Source of the DNA: Runella sp.
Lineage (GTDB): Bacteria > Bacteroidota > Bacteroidia > Cytophagales > Spirosomataceae
Assembly (NCBI RefSeq): GCF_027484545.1
Contig: NZ_JAIXST010000304.1
Span: 33,331-97,330 of the forward strand
Direction: 5' to 3'
Length of the DNA: 64,000 bases
This document shows, piece after piece, positions 16,318 through 26,200 of this stretch. Made by a program: the position numbers and the translations under genes. The notes beneath the pieces are model-generated. The model worked only from the letters and a program-made list of their open reading frames with translations. It was not told where the DNA came from and made no database searches. Each line of letters starts with the position of its first letter. The first letter of the stretch is position 1.

Positions 16318-17394
16318 ATGCCAATTCCTCTTTCTCCTGACCTGGCCCCTATTACCCGACATGCGCGGGCCATGTATAGCTCACGCCTGCTGATTGCGGC
16401 CGTGCATCACCTGAATGTCTTTGAGTCTCTCATAGGCGGGCCTCTTTCCTTCGCTGATTTACAGCAGCGTCTTGGACTTCGGGAACGTCCGGCCATGGTG
16501 CTGTTTCCAGCACTGTGTGCGATGCAGCTATTGGCTTATGATTCGGACGGAAAACTTCACCTGACTGTCATAGGACGACATCTGACGCGCGGAGCTACCC
16601 CAACGCTCATGGATTATGTGGGTTTGGAAAAGAATGATCCCGGTGTCATTGAAATGGCCGAGCGGCTTCGTAACGATGGGCTGCCACAACCGGAACCCAC
16701 GGGAATTGCCTATGTAAAAGAAGGCGATGTGCCTTCTCCGATGGATGATCCGGAAGTCGCTCGTTTTCTGACCATGGCCTTGGCTGGTCGGGCACAGTGT
16801 TTAGCACCTTTGGTAGCCGAAAAGCTTCCCAAACACAGCGGTCATTTGCTGGATGTAGCTGGTGGAACAGGCTACTTTACCTACGAGTGGTTATTGGTAA
16901 ATCCTCAGGCAACTGCCACTGTATTCGATCGCCCGGCGGTGTTGACCGTGGCGAAAGAAGTATTGGAAACTTTTTGTCAAAGCGGCCTACCCCGGGCAGT
17001 CAGTGTAAAGGAAAGGGTACAATTTATGCCGGGTGATATGTTAGCGGATGAATTGCCGCAGACCGACCTGCTTCTGGCAGCCAGTTTGTTTCATGATTGG
17101 CCTACGGAAACCTGTCAGGTGCTTGCTCATCGTTTTGCCGCTTCTCTTCGACCGGAAGGCGAGTTGTGGATTCACGATGCCTTTCTAAACGATGAGTTGG
17201 ATGGGCCGTTGGCCGTGACGGATTATTCAGCGCAGTTGTTTTGGGTAACCAAAGGCCGTGCTTACGGCCGCTGGGAATATCGACAATTATTGCACAATGC
17301 AGGCTTGATTCCCTCCCTTGATTCTTTTTCTACACAGATGGATTATGGGCTTATTTGGGCAAAAAAGCCACATAAAGCTGAAATTAATAAGTAG
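16318..17394 (+). CDS. SAM-dependent O-methyltransferase (family 2, COMT/hydroxyneurosporene-like)
   Basis: 358 aa. The N-terminal winged-helix dimerisation domain (about 20-100) is followed by the methyltransferase fold with motif I LLDVAGGTGYF (about residue 180), an acidic post-I region and the SLFHDW segment that holds the usual catalytic His in plant/bacterial O-methyltransferases. The C-terminal region (WIHDAFLNDE) matches motif V. It acts on a small hydroxylated substrate that cannot be named. Stands alone between divergent and codirectional genes. Confidence 0.85.
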   Translation: MPIPLSPDLAPITRHARAMYSSRLLIAAVHHLNVFESLIGGPLSFADLQQRLGLRERPAMVLFPALCAMQLLAYDSDGKLHLTVIGRHLTRGATPTLMDYVGLEKNDPGVIEMAERLRNDGLPQPEPTGIAYVKEGDVPSPMDDPEVARFLTMALAGRAQCLAPLVAEKLPKHSGHLLDVAGGTGYFTYEWLLVNPQATATVFDRPAVLTVAKEVLETFCQSGLPRAVSVKERVQFMPGDMLADELPQTDLLLAASLFHDWPTETCQVLAHRFAASLRPEGELWIHDAFLNDELDGPLAVTDYSAQLFWVTKGRAYGRWEYRQLLHNAGLIPSLDSFSTQMDYGLIWAKKPHKAEINK

Positions 17395-17532
17395 GTAATT
17401 TGAATGAAAGTGAATGGAATGGAAACAATCGTGCAAGGAGTCAGTCAATGATTGCGATTAAAATGTATGACAAAATTCTCTTTTTGCAAATCTCAAAACC
17501 CTTCCTAACTTGCAACCTCTTACCTAAAACCT

Positions 17533-18468
17533 ATGATGAATCGAAAATACGCTTTAGTCGCTGTGGGTGAACTGCTTGCGGACTTAATTGGAACTGAATT
17601 TACGCAAAATCTTTCAGATACAGAAATCTTCAGACGTTTTCAGGGCGGGAGTCCCGCCAATCTCGCGGCTAATATGGCACGCTTGGGAAATAATACTGCG
17701 TTGGTAGCCTGTGTCGGGAATGATAATGTAGGAGCGTATTTGGTCGAAAAAGTAGCGGAAACAGGTGTTGATACTACTTTTATTGCCCAGGACACTTCTG
17801 CCCCAACTAGTATTGTACTCGTATCACGCACCAAAGGAACACCTGATTTTATTGCCTATCGAACGGCCGACCGGATGATTCAATCCGAGCATATTTCCGA
17901 TGACTTACTTCAAAATGCATCCTTTTTTCATACGACCTGTTTTGCACTGAGTCAGGAACCTGCTCAAACTGCCATTGTAGAGGCCGCTTCGCGGGCACAA
18001 ACTGCCGGCTGTATTGTAAGTTTGGATGCCAATTATGCACCTTCCATCTGGCCTGATCGCAGTCAAGCGCAACAGGTTATCAGGAATTATTGCCAAAATG
18101 GGGCTTTTGTGAAACTAAGCGAAGATGATGCCGAACGAATTTTCGGAGAGGCTCTAACCAATGAGGAAGTTATTGCTGCTTTCCACGAAATGGGCGCGAA
18201 ATTGGTTTGCTTAACTTTGGGGGGCAAAGGCAGTATTGTTTCGTCGAATTACGGAAAAGACTGTGTAGAAATTGCGGGCCGTCCTATTGAGGTCAAAGAC
18301 GCGACGGGCGCCGGGGATTCGTATTGGGCAGGATTTCTGACAGCTTGGTTAGATGGCAAATCACCTGCTGAATGTGCGCAGGCGGGTGCCAATATTGCAG
18401 CGTTGAAAATCAGCACAATCGGGCCTCTGCCTGCCAAAGTGGATAAAGCTATTTTGTATAATCCGTGA
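17533..18468 (+). CDS. PfkB family carbohydrate kinase (fructokinase-like)
   Basis: 311 aa. The first ribokinase-family signature region is GGSPANLAANMARLG; the second, DATGAGDSYWAGF near the C-terminus, contains the catalytic Asp and the anion hole. It phosphorylates a sugar with ATP in the cytoplasm; fructokinase is the best guess from the GGSPAN substrate loop. MMN start; ATG 17536 is equally possible. A weak promoter (TTG-N19-TAACTTGC) lies upstream. Confidence 0.88.
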   Translation: MMNRKYALVAVGELLADLIGTEFTQNLSDTEIFRRFQGGSPANLAANMARLGNNTALVACVGNDNVGAYLVEKVAETGVDTTFIAQDTSAPTSIVLVSRTKGTPDFIAYRTADRMIQSEHISDDLLQNASFFHTTCFALSQEPAQTAIVEAASRAQTAGCIVSLDANYAPSIWPDRSQAQQVIRNYCQNGAFVKLSEDDAERIFGEALTNEEVIAAFHEMGAKLVCLTLGGKGSIVSSNYGKDCVEIAGRPIEVKDATGAGDSYWAGFLTAWLDGKSPAECAQAGANIAALKISTIGPLPAKVDKAILYNP

Positions 18469-18475
18469 ATCAGAT

Positions 18476-19786
18476 TTACCCCCCTTTGGGGTTGGGGGCC
18501 TGTTTTACCTTTTCATCACCTTTCAGGTATGAAACGTAATAAATCACCATTTCCATCATTTCGGACGTAGTATTCCACCCAAAAGTAGTGTCGCGAGCAG
18601 GTTTGAACGGATTCAACGGATTTTCTTCGGTATTGTCATAAGTGGCTTCCGCCAAAATAACTGAGCCTTTCGGAACGTGCAATAAAGAATCAAATTGATA
18701 GGTCATTTGCCAATTGAAATCCCAATTGTCGATTTTGATAAACGGTACTAAATCACCGTCGGGAGTGATGGCAAAAGCTTTGAAGGTTTTGCCCAGAAAG
18801 TGCATGTGGGGTAAAACCGAAATAGCCGATATATCTTCCTTCAAGGGTTGGGTGCTCATATAAAACGTAGATTTCTCATTGGCTTTTATCAGAAACGGTG
18901 GGTTGGTGATGTGCTGTTCATGGAGAATCAGCGATTTAACTTCGCGTTCTACGGGCTTTTGAGAAAAATACAGATTAATCTCCGATTGGTCGGTCTGGAC
19001 AGTAGCCGACGGAGAATAGTGCAGGTATAAAATCAAATTTGAATTTGCCTTAATTTTCTTTGCCACTCCTTCGGGAAATTGAATTCGATCATTTCCGGGT
19101 ACCCAACCGTACAGAAATTCGTCGGCCATCGGAATACGTTGAAATTCGGCCAGTTTAGGGTCGGTGCCATGCATTCCTTCCAAGCCTCCCATGTGTCCGC
19201 TCGTATCAACCATCACGCGGCTGTGATGTACGACCTTTCGATTGCCCGGCAAAAATTCAATGGCTTCCACCATCACCTCTTCTTTCAGCCCCGTAGGTAC
19301 GTGAAAATACCGAAATTCTTCTATCCCTGTATTGGGAACGGTAAACGCATTCTGCATTTTCAGAATCAAATCCGGCGCCCGCTTTGTCATGCCGGCGAGG
19401 GCGGGGCCGTCCATACGGGCATCTATGTCTTCGCCTTTTTCCTTTTTCCTTTTTACACTTTTTCCCTCGATACTTCCCTGCGCTACCCACTGTTGAATCA
19501 GTTCAATTTCCTCTTCTTTTAATCCTCGTTCATTGGCATAATGTTGAAAGCTTCTATCGGCAGGAAAAGGAGGCATGTATTTAATTTGGGTAACCTTCGC
19601 CACAAACTTGGAGCGTTTGGCAACGTCTTCGTACGTAAGCAAACTGAACGGCCCGATACCTCCCGGACGATGGCATATTGCGCAATTTTTGGCAATAATG
19701 GGCTGGATGTGTTCATAAAAGGTCAGCTTTTTTTGAGCTAAAACTGTTGTTGTTATTATCCAAAAAACGAAAACTGCCCTCTTCAT
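18476..19786 (-). CDS. Secreted cytochrome c / copper type II monooxygenase-like protein
   Basis: 436 aa with a signal peptide (1-17, VLAQ). The haem motif CAICH (Cys35, Cys38, His39) with KYMPPFP as probable axial Met region defines an N-terminal cytochrome c domain. Further on, KVVHHSR, LYLHYSP and LPHMHFLGKTF resemble the copper-binding His motifs of ascorbate-dependent (PHM/DBH-like) monooxygenases. This family combination is common and uncharacterised in Bacteroidota. It acts outside the cytoplasm. The last residues (APNPKGG) and the stop context come from a C-rich repeat. Confidence 0.8.
   Translation of the reverse strand: MKRAVFVFWIITTTVLAQKKLTFYEHIQPIIAKNCAICHRPGGIGPFSLLTYEDVAKRSKFVAKVTQIKYMPPFPADRSFQHYANERGLKEEEIELIQQWVAQGSIEGKSVKRKKEKGEDIDARMDGPALAGMTKRAPDLILKMQNAFTVPNTGIEEFRYFHVPTGLKEEVMVEAIEFLPGNRKVVHHSRVMVDTSGHMGGLEGMHGTDPKLAEFQRIPMADEFLYGWVPGNDRIQFPEGVAKKIKANSNLILYLHYSPSATVQTDQSEINLYFSQKPVEREVKSLILHEQHITNPPFLIKANEKSTFYMSTQPLKEDISAISVLPHMHFLGKTFKAFAITPDGDLVPFIKIDNWDFNWQMTYQFDSLLHVPKGSVILAEATYDNTEENPLNPFKPARDTTFGWNTTSEMMEMVIYYVSYLKGDEKVKQAPNPKGG
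18479..18502. repeat. C-rich repeat forming the C-terminal codons of the cytochrome gene
   Basis: CCCCCCCTTTGGGGTTGGGG-type core. On the minus strand it is translated as APNPKGG immediately before the stop. Confidence 0.6.
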
Positions 19787-19816
19787 AAATTATGTTAAAA
19801 GATAAATTTAAAACAT

Positions 19817-19845
19817 AAATAGCAGACTCCGAAGAATCTGCTATT
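19817..19845 (-). terminator. Hairpin, left copy of a 29-bp direct repeat
   Basis: AATAGCAGA/TCTGCTATT 9-bp stem with a 10-nt loop. It is identical over 29 bp to the copy at 20576-20604 and lies downstream of the DUF2442 gene. Confidence 0.75.
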
Positions 19846-19859
19846 CAAAGCTATGTACG

Positions 19860-19900
19860 GGTTGGTGGTGTTCTCACCACCAACGGGAGAACACTACCAA
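19860..19900. repeat. Alternative-pairing inverted repeats
   Basis: GTTGGTGGT-GTTCTC-ACCACCAAC-GG-GAGAAC-ACTACCAAC: the first arm can pair with either of two downstream arms. It lies in the minus-strand 3' region of the DUF2442 gene. Confidence 0.5.
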
Positions 19901-19914
19901 CAGCGTTTGCGCAT

Positions 19915-20175
19915 TTACTTCTCAAACTCGTCTTTACCAAGTAGCTGTGATATGTGATAAACTTCGTCACAATCCACAAAAGAAAACATAATCCCATCAA
20001 TAATCTGCCACGCTTTACGCTGTTGAGCAGATAGTTTTTCAATAGACGGAAAACGGTTTAATGGTGTTACAATTTTCCGTCCGTCTAAAAATTCTACCGA
20101 CATTTTACCCCGTGATGTAAAGCCTATTTTTTTGATAGTAGGTTGTATACCAATATAGCCCTGTAATTGCGTCAT
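19915..20175 (-). CDS. DUF2442 domain protein
   Basis: 86 aa. The DUF2442 core is visible as FLDGRKIVTPLNRFPSIEKL followed by QQRKAWQIID. Its ATG overlaps the upstream DUF4160 stop (ATGA). DUF4160/DUF2442 pairs occur widely and behave like small mobile modules, but a toxin-antitoxin role has not been shown to my knowledge. No catalytic residues recognised. Confidence 0.8.
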   Translation of the reverse strand: MTQLQGYIGIQPTIKKIGFTSRGKMSVEFLDGRKIVTPLNRFPSIEKLSAQQRKAWQIIDGIMFSFVDCDEVYHISQLLGKDEFEK

Positions 20176-20456
20176 AAGCTGTAAATGTTTAATATTTCTA
20201 CTTTTTCGCCATTCTTAAAACGTTCAATATGCTCTAAGATTTGGGGCAAATTTCCCTTAATAACTTCCAAAGCAGTATTTATTTCTGAATTTGTTAACTC
20301 TCCTTGCTCAAAAGCCTCAATTCCATTTTCTATCCAAATCTTAGCAGCCCTTTGATATCCCTTTTTGCCTCTGATAACGTGCAAATGCAAACGCTCTTGT
20401 AAATCATAAGAATAAAAAAAGAATTGCAAAAATCGGTAAATAATTATTTTAGGCAT
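20172..20456 (-). CDS. DUF4160 domain protein
   Basis: 94 aa from ATG 20456 (MPKIIIYRF). The track start at 20624 adds 56 residues lacking family similarity and crosses the upstream terminator, so the internal start is preferred. The DUF4160 pattern is FFFYSYDLQERLHLHVIRGKK...AKIWIE, with the conserved HLHV. It is coupled to the DUF2442 gene by a 4-bp overlap. Function unknown. Confidence 0.8.
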   Translation of the reverse strand: MPKIIIYRFLQFFFYSYDLQERLHLHVIRGKKGYQRAAKIWIENGIEAFEQGELTNSEINTALEVIKGNLPQILEHIERFKNGEKVEILNIYSL

Positions 20457-20575
20457 ATGATATCTTCCAAAGTAGCCACTTTTCGACTCATTCGTCTTAC
20501 TTCTTCTTTTACTTCCATTTCTGATTAAATTATCAATCACTTTCCAAAAATAAAACAAAACCCGCCCAAAAACAA

Positions 20576-20604
20576 AAATAGCAGACTCCGAAGAATCTGC
20601 TATT
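20576..20604 (-). terminator. Hairpin terminator of the Sus operon, right copy of the 29-bp direct repeat
   Basis: Same 9-bp stem as 19817-19845, located 22 bp after the minus-strand stop of the 20627 gene. The two copies bracket the DUF4160/DUF2442 pair. Confidence 0.75.
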
Positions 20605-20626
20605 TTAAAAAGAGACAAAACCAATA

Positions 20627-21304
20627 TTACCTCACAATGAAGTTCAAACGGCAGTTTGCATTGGCTTGTGATACCGGAGTTGGGTCAAGACAGATACTGT
20701 CTTCGTTCCATACTTTAAATACAAGACCTGTGCTGGTAGTCAATTCCCAAGTTACAACAAAAGCATCAGCAGCAGCGCCTGTTCTTGCTCCCTGTAAACG
20801 TGCTCCCGCAGGGCGAGGGCGTGCTGGGTTTTCAAATACCTTCACATCTTTTACTTTATCGTATTTTACTGTAGCATCTTTGTAGAGATTATAAATCTCC
20901 GCAGGAGTGATACTGAACGAGTTCCACTGACGATTGGCAGTTGGGGCGTCAATCGTTTTTACAACTTTTCCTCCACTACCCAAAGAAACCGTCTTAGGGT
21001 TACCATCGGGATCCGTGTAAGACTCAATCATATCTACTTTAATTACAATTTTATTAACCGTCAATTGATTATCCAGCGATACCCAACGGATTTTGAAGTC
21101 AATTTTAGCAGCATCCTGAGCCGTAAGCGGAAAAGTTTTCGCATTGGCGGCAATGTTAGCTTTTCCGGCCTCTGCTACTCCGTCAAAAACGCCCCAACCA
21201 TGAACACCCGGTTCCCAAGGTTTATTGGGGTTAAGCGATTCATCACGACAACCAACCAGAAGGAAAATCGCGAGTGATAATGAATATATAAGTGTTTTTT
21301 TCAT
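20627..21304 (-). CDS. Lipoprotein of the SusCD operon, unknown function
   Basis: 225 aa. Lipobox LLVGC at residue 19 gives a surface or periplasmic lipoprotein. The body is mostly beta, with no recognised domain. Third gene in the SusC-SusD operon (80 bp after susD), the position usually held by a surface glycan- or protein-binding lipoprotein. A substrate-binding role is inferred from position only. Confidence 0.7.
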   Translation of the reverse strand: MKKTLIYSLSLAIFLLVGCRDESLNPNKPWEPGVHGWGVFDGVAEAGKANIAANAKTFPLTAQDAAKIDFKIRWVSLDNQLTVNKIVIKVDMIESYTDPDGNPKTVSLGSGGKVVKTIDAPTANRQWNSFSITPAEIYNLYKDATVKYDKVKDVKVFENPARPRPAGARLQGARTGAAADAFVVTWELTTSTGLVFKVWNEDSICLDPTPVSQANANCRLNFIVR

Positions 21305-21384
21305 TGTTTATCTTTCTTTAGGTTTTGAGGAACGGAGAATGTCAAATGTGTTTCGACATTCTCCATTTAAAATTCGTCACTTTC

Positions 21385-23112
21385 TTAAAACTCCCACTTC
21401 ACTTTCACTTTATCCCAGAAGATTGGATCACGGTCAAAAATGACATCCGAAATGTATTTCTGAGCATTCGTAGGGTTCAATGCACCTTCCGATTGTGGAT
21501 AAGGCAAACGCAAAGCGTATTGACGCGGCGGCTTAGAGATGGGTGTCATAATACCTACCGAAAACTGTCTGAATTGGCTTTGGATTGGGTAACCCGTACG
21601 GCGCTGGAAATTCCACAAATCCATTCCCTGTCCCCATGAGCAGAACCAAATTTGCTTGGCTACTACGTTCAATTTAGCTGCATTTGTAGCAGCAGCATCG
21701 TATAGTTTCAACCACTCATCCACGTAAGCAGTAATATCAGCCGCTGCTGGTGCTTTGGCGCGGGTTGGATCTGATTTCAAACCTTGTGCTACTACCACCG
21801 CAATTTGCTCACGCATAGCTGCTTCAAACAATGCCTTGGCATCGCCCGTCACACCCGTATTATCTAAAATTGCCTCAATTTGGTAGTACTTCGTATTCCA
21901 ACTGTGAATAATAGGCCATTGACCATCACCACCCGTATTGAGGGCCGCCTGTCCTGTCAATGCTACCGCAGGAACAGTTTTGTCAGAATAAACCCCACCC
22001 GCAGGATAGCAACCCGGCGTAGTACGCAACGGGCCATCGGCTGCTGCCCCTGATACATCTCCGCGGTCACGGCCAAAATAGCCTGCAATGTACGCTATCT
22101 CAGAAGCTGGCAAATTACCCGTAAAGCCAAAAACTCTTTTGTATTCATCCAAGAACGTGGCACGTAAAGGCAAGTAAGAACCCCCAAAAGGAGTTGTACC
22201 ACGGTCGGTTGGGTTGTTTTGGTCTAAAACGCGGCTTGTTTGACGGTAGAAATAGAATGGCAAACGTGGGTCTTTGTTCAAAATCATCTCACCCATCAAT
22301 TGATGGTTGATATAGCCTGGGTCACCAAGACCTGCGTAAGTACCGTACCAAGGGTGTGTGTTTCTTTCAGGAGCCACTTGTTTAGAAAACAAGTAAGACC
22401 AGTTTTGAGCAGCAGTAGTAATATAACCACCTGCCTCAAAAGCTGCTTTTAGTTCTGCGTTACCATTGGCACGGCCCTTGCGAGACGTAAGCAACAAACG
22501 AAGTTTTACTGTTCTGGCGATACGCGTCCAAGTAGTAGCATTACCACCACCGATGTAGTCATTTTGTACCGCTACAGGCTGTGGCTTGGCCAATTCTACT
22601 ATGGCTTGGTCGCACAACTTTAGTAAGTCTTCGTAAATCTCTGAATCCTTGTCAAACTTAGGCGTTTTGTTGGGCTCGGCAGCGTTGCCTTTCCAAGCTT
22701 CGCTATAGGGAATGTCTCCAAACATATCAACCATGTGGCCTACAGAAAATGCTTTCAACGTAAGGGCAATGCCACGGTATCTTGGATTTTTACCATCGGC
22801 CGAGCCTTTCAACATTTCTTCGATGGTCTGTAATGCTCTGAAGTTACCATTCCAAGTACCCTGAAAAGAGGTATTGCTAAGATTGTAAGAATCAGAACTT
22901 GTGCTTAGACCTGCAAAACCCATTGCTGCATCATTAACGGCAAGGTGTGCACCAACAGCCGCATTTTCTGCTACAGGCAATAACAGCGCCAACGAACCCG
23001 TGGCAGGGCGGTTGGGGTCAGTGTTGATATCCAATTCTGTCAGTTGGCAAGAACTCGCAATCGCAATAAGTCCTCCCAAAGCCAGTGTTTTAATGCTATT
23101 TTTATAATTCAT
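21385..23112 (-). CDS. SusD-like outer-membrane lipoprotein (SusD-like_2 type)
   Basis: 575 aa. Lipoprotein signal ending IASSC (Cys22), then LDINTDPNRP, the start typical of the PF12771/SusD-like_2 branch. TPR-type helices are present (GIALTLKAFSVGHMVDMFGDIPY). It forms the lid over the SusC pore and binds the imported ligand at the cell surface. Follows susC by 123 bp; that spacer contains a long hairpin. Confidence 0.9.
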   Translation of the reverse strand: MNYKNSIKTLALGGLIAIASSCQLTELDINTDPNRPATGSLALLLPVAENAAVGAHLAVNDAAMGFAGLSTSSDSYNLSNTSFQGTWNGNFRALQTIEEMLKGSADGKNPRYRGIALTLKAFSVGHMVDMFGDIPYSEAWKGNAAEPNKTPKFDKDSEIYEDLLKLCDQAIVELAKPQPVAVQNDYIGGGNATTWTRIARTVKLRLLLTSRKGRANGNAELKAAFEAGGYITTAAQNWSYLFSKQVAPERNTHPWYGTYAGLGDPGYINHQLMGEMILNKDPRLPFYFYRQTSRVLDQNNPTDRGTTPFGGSYLPLRATFLDEYKRVFGFTGNLPASEIAYIAGYFGRDRGDVSGAAADGPLRTTPGCYPAGGVYSDKTVPAVALTGQAALNTGGDGQWPIIHSWNTKYYQIEAILDNTGVTGDAKALFEAAMREQIAVVVAQGLKSDPTRAKAPAAADITAYVDEWLKLYDAAATNAAKLNVVAKQIWFCSWGQGMDLWNFQRRTGYPIQSQFRQFSVGIMTPISKPPRQYALRLPYPQSEGALNPTNAQKYISDVIFDRDPIFWDKVKVKWEF

Positions 23113-23235
23113 TAGTTTGTGTCTTTTGAGTGATTAATGATAGTAGTGAGTAGTGAGTATAGAGTAGTGAGTAGTGTGAGATTTTTCTCATTTCTATATA
23201 CTCATTACTTTATACTTAATACTCAATACTTAAAA
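23113..23235 (-). repeat. SusC-SusD intercistronic spacer with long word-repeat hairpin
   Basis: The arm gtagtgagtagtgagtatag... is complementary (with G-U pairs and small gaps) to the later arm ...tatatactcattactttatac. The turn is at gagatttttctc. On the transcript it forms a stem of more than 35 bp between susC and susD. Confidence 0.6.
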
Positions 23236-26200
23236 TTAGAACGTTGCAGTTAAGTTGATACCAAAACGACGAGTCGAAGGCGAAGCTCCCAAATCAAATC
23301 CCTGAATGTTGGAATCCGAGAAGTTCGACAAGATTTCAGGGTCAAAGTTCAAGCCCGGCAACATGTTTGGTGCGTAGAACCACAAGTTACGACCTGATGC
23401 CGACAAACGAAGTCCACCAAATACTTTCGCGTATTTCTTCAGGAATGTTTTTGGAACTTCATAGCCCAAAGAAACCTCACGAATACGTATTACCGACGCA
23501 TCGTAAATGTTTACCTCATCCGAACCATAAGCACCGTATCCATCAGAGAAGTGGTACTGGAACGCTGACATTGCAATAGTATTTTTGATTGGCTTGCCGT
23601 CGTCACCTAACAAAGGCTTATAAGTTGTAGGATCTCCCAATACACCTGGGATTACGCGCATACCTTCGCGATCTTCCGAGTTTTTCAACTGACCACGCAA
23701 CAACAACGAAGCCGCCGTAGAAGAGAACAAGCTTCCGCCCGCTTTGTAATCAATCAGAATGTTCAAATTGAAGCCTTTGAATGAAATAGTGTTGGTCCAA
23801 CCTACTGTATATTTGGTATTAGGGTCACCAATAATAGTCGAACCAGCAGCACGGATTGGCAAACCAGTATTGGGGTTAATCAACAAATTACCGTTTTCGT
23901 CGCGGGCATTTACTGAACCATAAATTTGTCCATAAGGCAATCCGTTACGGAAAATAGTACCCAAAGCAGAAAGACCAGTACCGCCAATGAAGATTTCACC
24001 GCCTGGGCCAGCATCTTCCACTTTTGAACGAATGCGGGTATAAGCTACGAAAGAAGTCCATGTAAAGCCGTTACGCAATTTCACAGGAACAAGCGTTAAG
24101 CCCAATTCCCAGCCTTTATTTGTGATTTTACCGGCATTGGTGATTTCAGTATTAAAACCAGTAGTGTTTGGCAATTGACGTGTAACGATCAAATCGGTAG
24201 AATTACGATTAAAATACGCCAAATCCACACCAATGCGGTTATTCAAGAATTGTAACTCTGTACCAAGCTCTATTTCAGAGGTAAATTCCGGTCTTAAGGT
24301 TGCATTGTTCAACTGACTTGGCAATGAAGCCGTTGAAATAGCGGTGGCGTTGTAGAAAGTACGGCTAAGGTTGTAAGCCGTATTTACTTGATAAGGATCG
24401 GCATCTTTACCTACCTTGGCGTAGTTGGCTCTGATTTTACCAAAATTGATAATATTCTTTGGTAAATTAAACGCATCGGTAAAGATGAACGAAGCTGATA
24501 TCGCTGGATACAAGTAAGTATTGTTGGCGGCCGGTAAAGTCGAAGAACGGTCTTGACGAGCCGAAGCCGTTAAAAACAAATAATTACTGTAACCTAAAGT
24601 CAATTCAGAAAAAACACCATACAAACGACGCTTACGAGAAAATTCATACGCAGTTTGGGTCAAGGTAGCAGCAGTAGTTAATACGTTGGCATCAATCACA
24701 GGAGAACCTGACACACCTGATTCACTGTAACTACGCTCGTTGGGGTTGAAACCTACCAATAACTTCGCGTTGATTTTTTCGCTAAAATCGTGTTGCGCCG
24801 TAGCCAAGAAAGTAAAATCAACCTCTGTATTGGTCAAGTCTTGACGTAATACAGAACCCAAAGGTTGGAAAGTACCCCCTGGACGAATCGTGTTACGACG
24901 AATTTCAGAATAAGTGTTCAAACCACCACGGGCTGTTAAATTCAACCAAGGGGTAACGTCATAGCTTAACGCCATATTTCCGTACGCACGGTTTACGCTT
25001 GAGTTATACAAGTTGTATTTAGCCGTCCAAAGTGGGTTGTCAAGCGCGCGATAGAATACGTTTGAACCATCCACCGGGTTTTCAAAAGGATAACCGCCTA
25101 AATCGTAGTTACGTGGTAAGTAAAACAAACGGCTATAAATAGACCCTGCTGAAGCCAAACCACCGTAGTCTGCATAGTAACCAGCACCTGACTGTGGACT
25201 CATTTGGTTGGTGCGCGTGTAAGCTACACTACCACTTACGTTCAAGCCGTTTACAAGAGTTGCATTACCACCAAAACTCAAAGTAGTACGTTCTGTAGAT
25301 GAGTTAGGCACAATACCTTCATTTTTGGTACGTGACATCGAAGCATTGATAGATGTCTTGTCACCTGTAGAGTTGATTTGGATCCCGTTTTCCAATACTT
25401 TTCCCTGACGGAAGAATGCCCCTACGATGTCATACGCTTTCAATGGTACAGCAATACCACGGCCATTGGCTTGCATCAATTCAGGGAAGGCGGCTTGATA
25501 ACGTGCTGCTCCAAAAGGCACAGTAGCATCAACCAATGGATGAGGGATGGTACCCGCTGGAAAATCTGGATCAATTACTTTAGAGTAACGTTCAAAACCT
25601 AAACCAGCATTAATACGGTCAACGGCATCAGGCATTGCAGTACCCCAGTTTCCGATAAAACCACCGTTATAAGTTTGGTTTGAACCTTGCGTGTAGCTAT
25701 CTTGGTATTCTGGCAATGAAGATACGTTTTCAACCGAATACGAAGAGTTATAAGTCACTTCCAAGCCTTTGCGAGCCGATTTGCTACCTGCTTTTGTGGT
25801 GATTACGATTACCCCGTTAGCCGCACGAGAACCGTACAAAGCCGAAGCAGCTGCACCTTTCAATACCGTCATTGACTCAATGTTGTTAGGGTCAATATCA
25901 TACGCACGGTTTGATGTAACTGTATTTTGGTTGTAACCTTGTGTAGAGTTTACTCCGTTATCAAAAGGAATACCGTCTACTACGAAAAGGGGCTGGTTGT
26001 TACCGGTAAATGAGTTATTACCACGAATCGTGATACGCGTACCTGCACCCGGAGCACCGTTACCCGCGGTGATGTTTACGCCCGGTACTTTTCCACTTAA
26101 TGCACGCAATGGATCTGGCTCAGAACGCTGCTGAAGATCAGAGCCTTTTACATTTGAAACTGCAAATGCCAACGCTTTTTTGTCGCGTTGGATACCTACC

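Noticed and set aside
23130-23232. Possible CRISPR-like or tandem repeat array
   Set aside because: The gtagtgag words are too short and irregular, there are no unique spacers of constant length, and no cas genes lie nearby; a hairpin explains the pattern.
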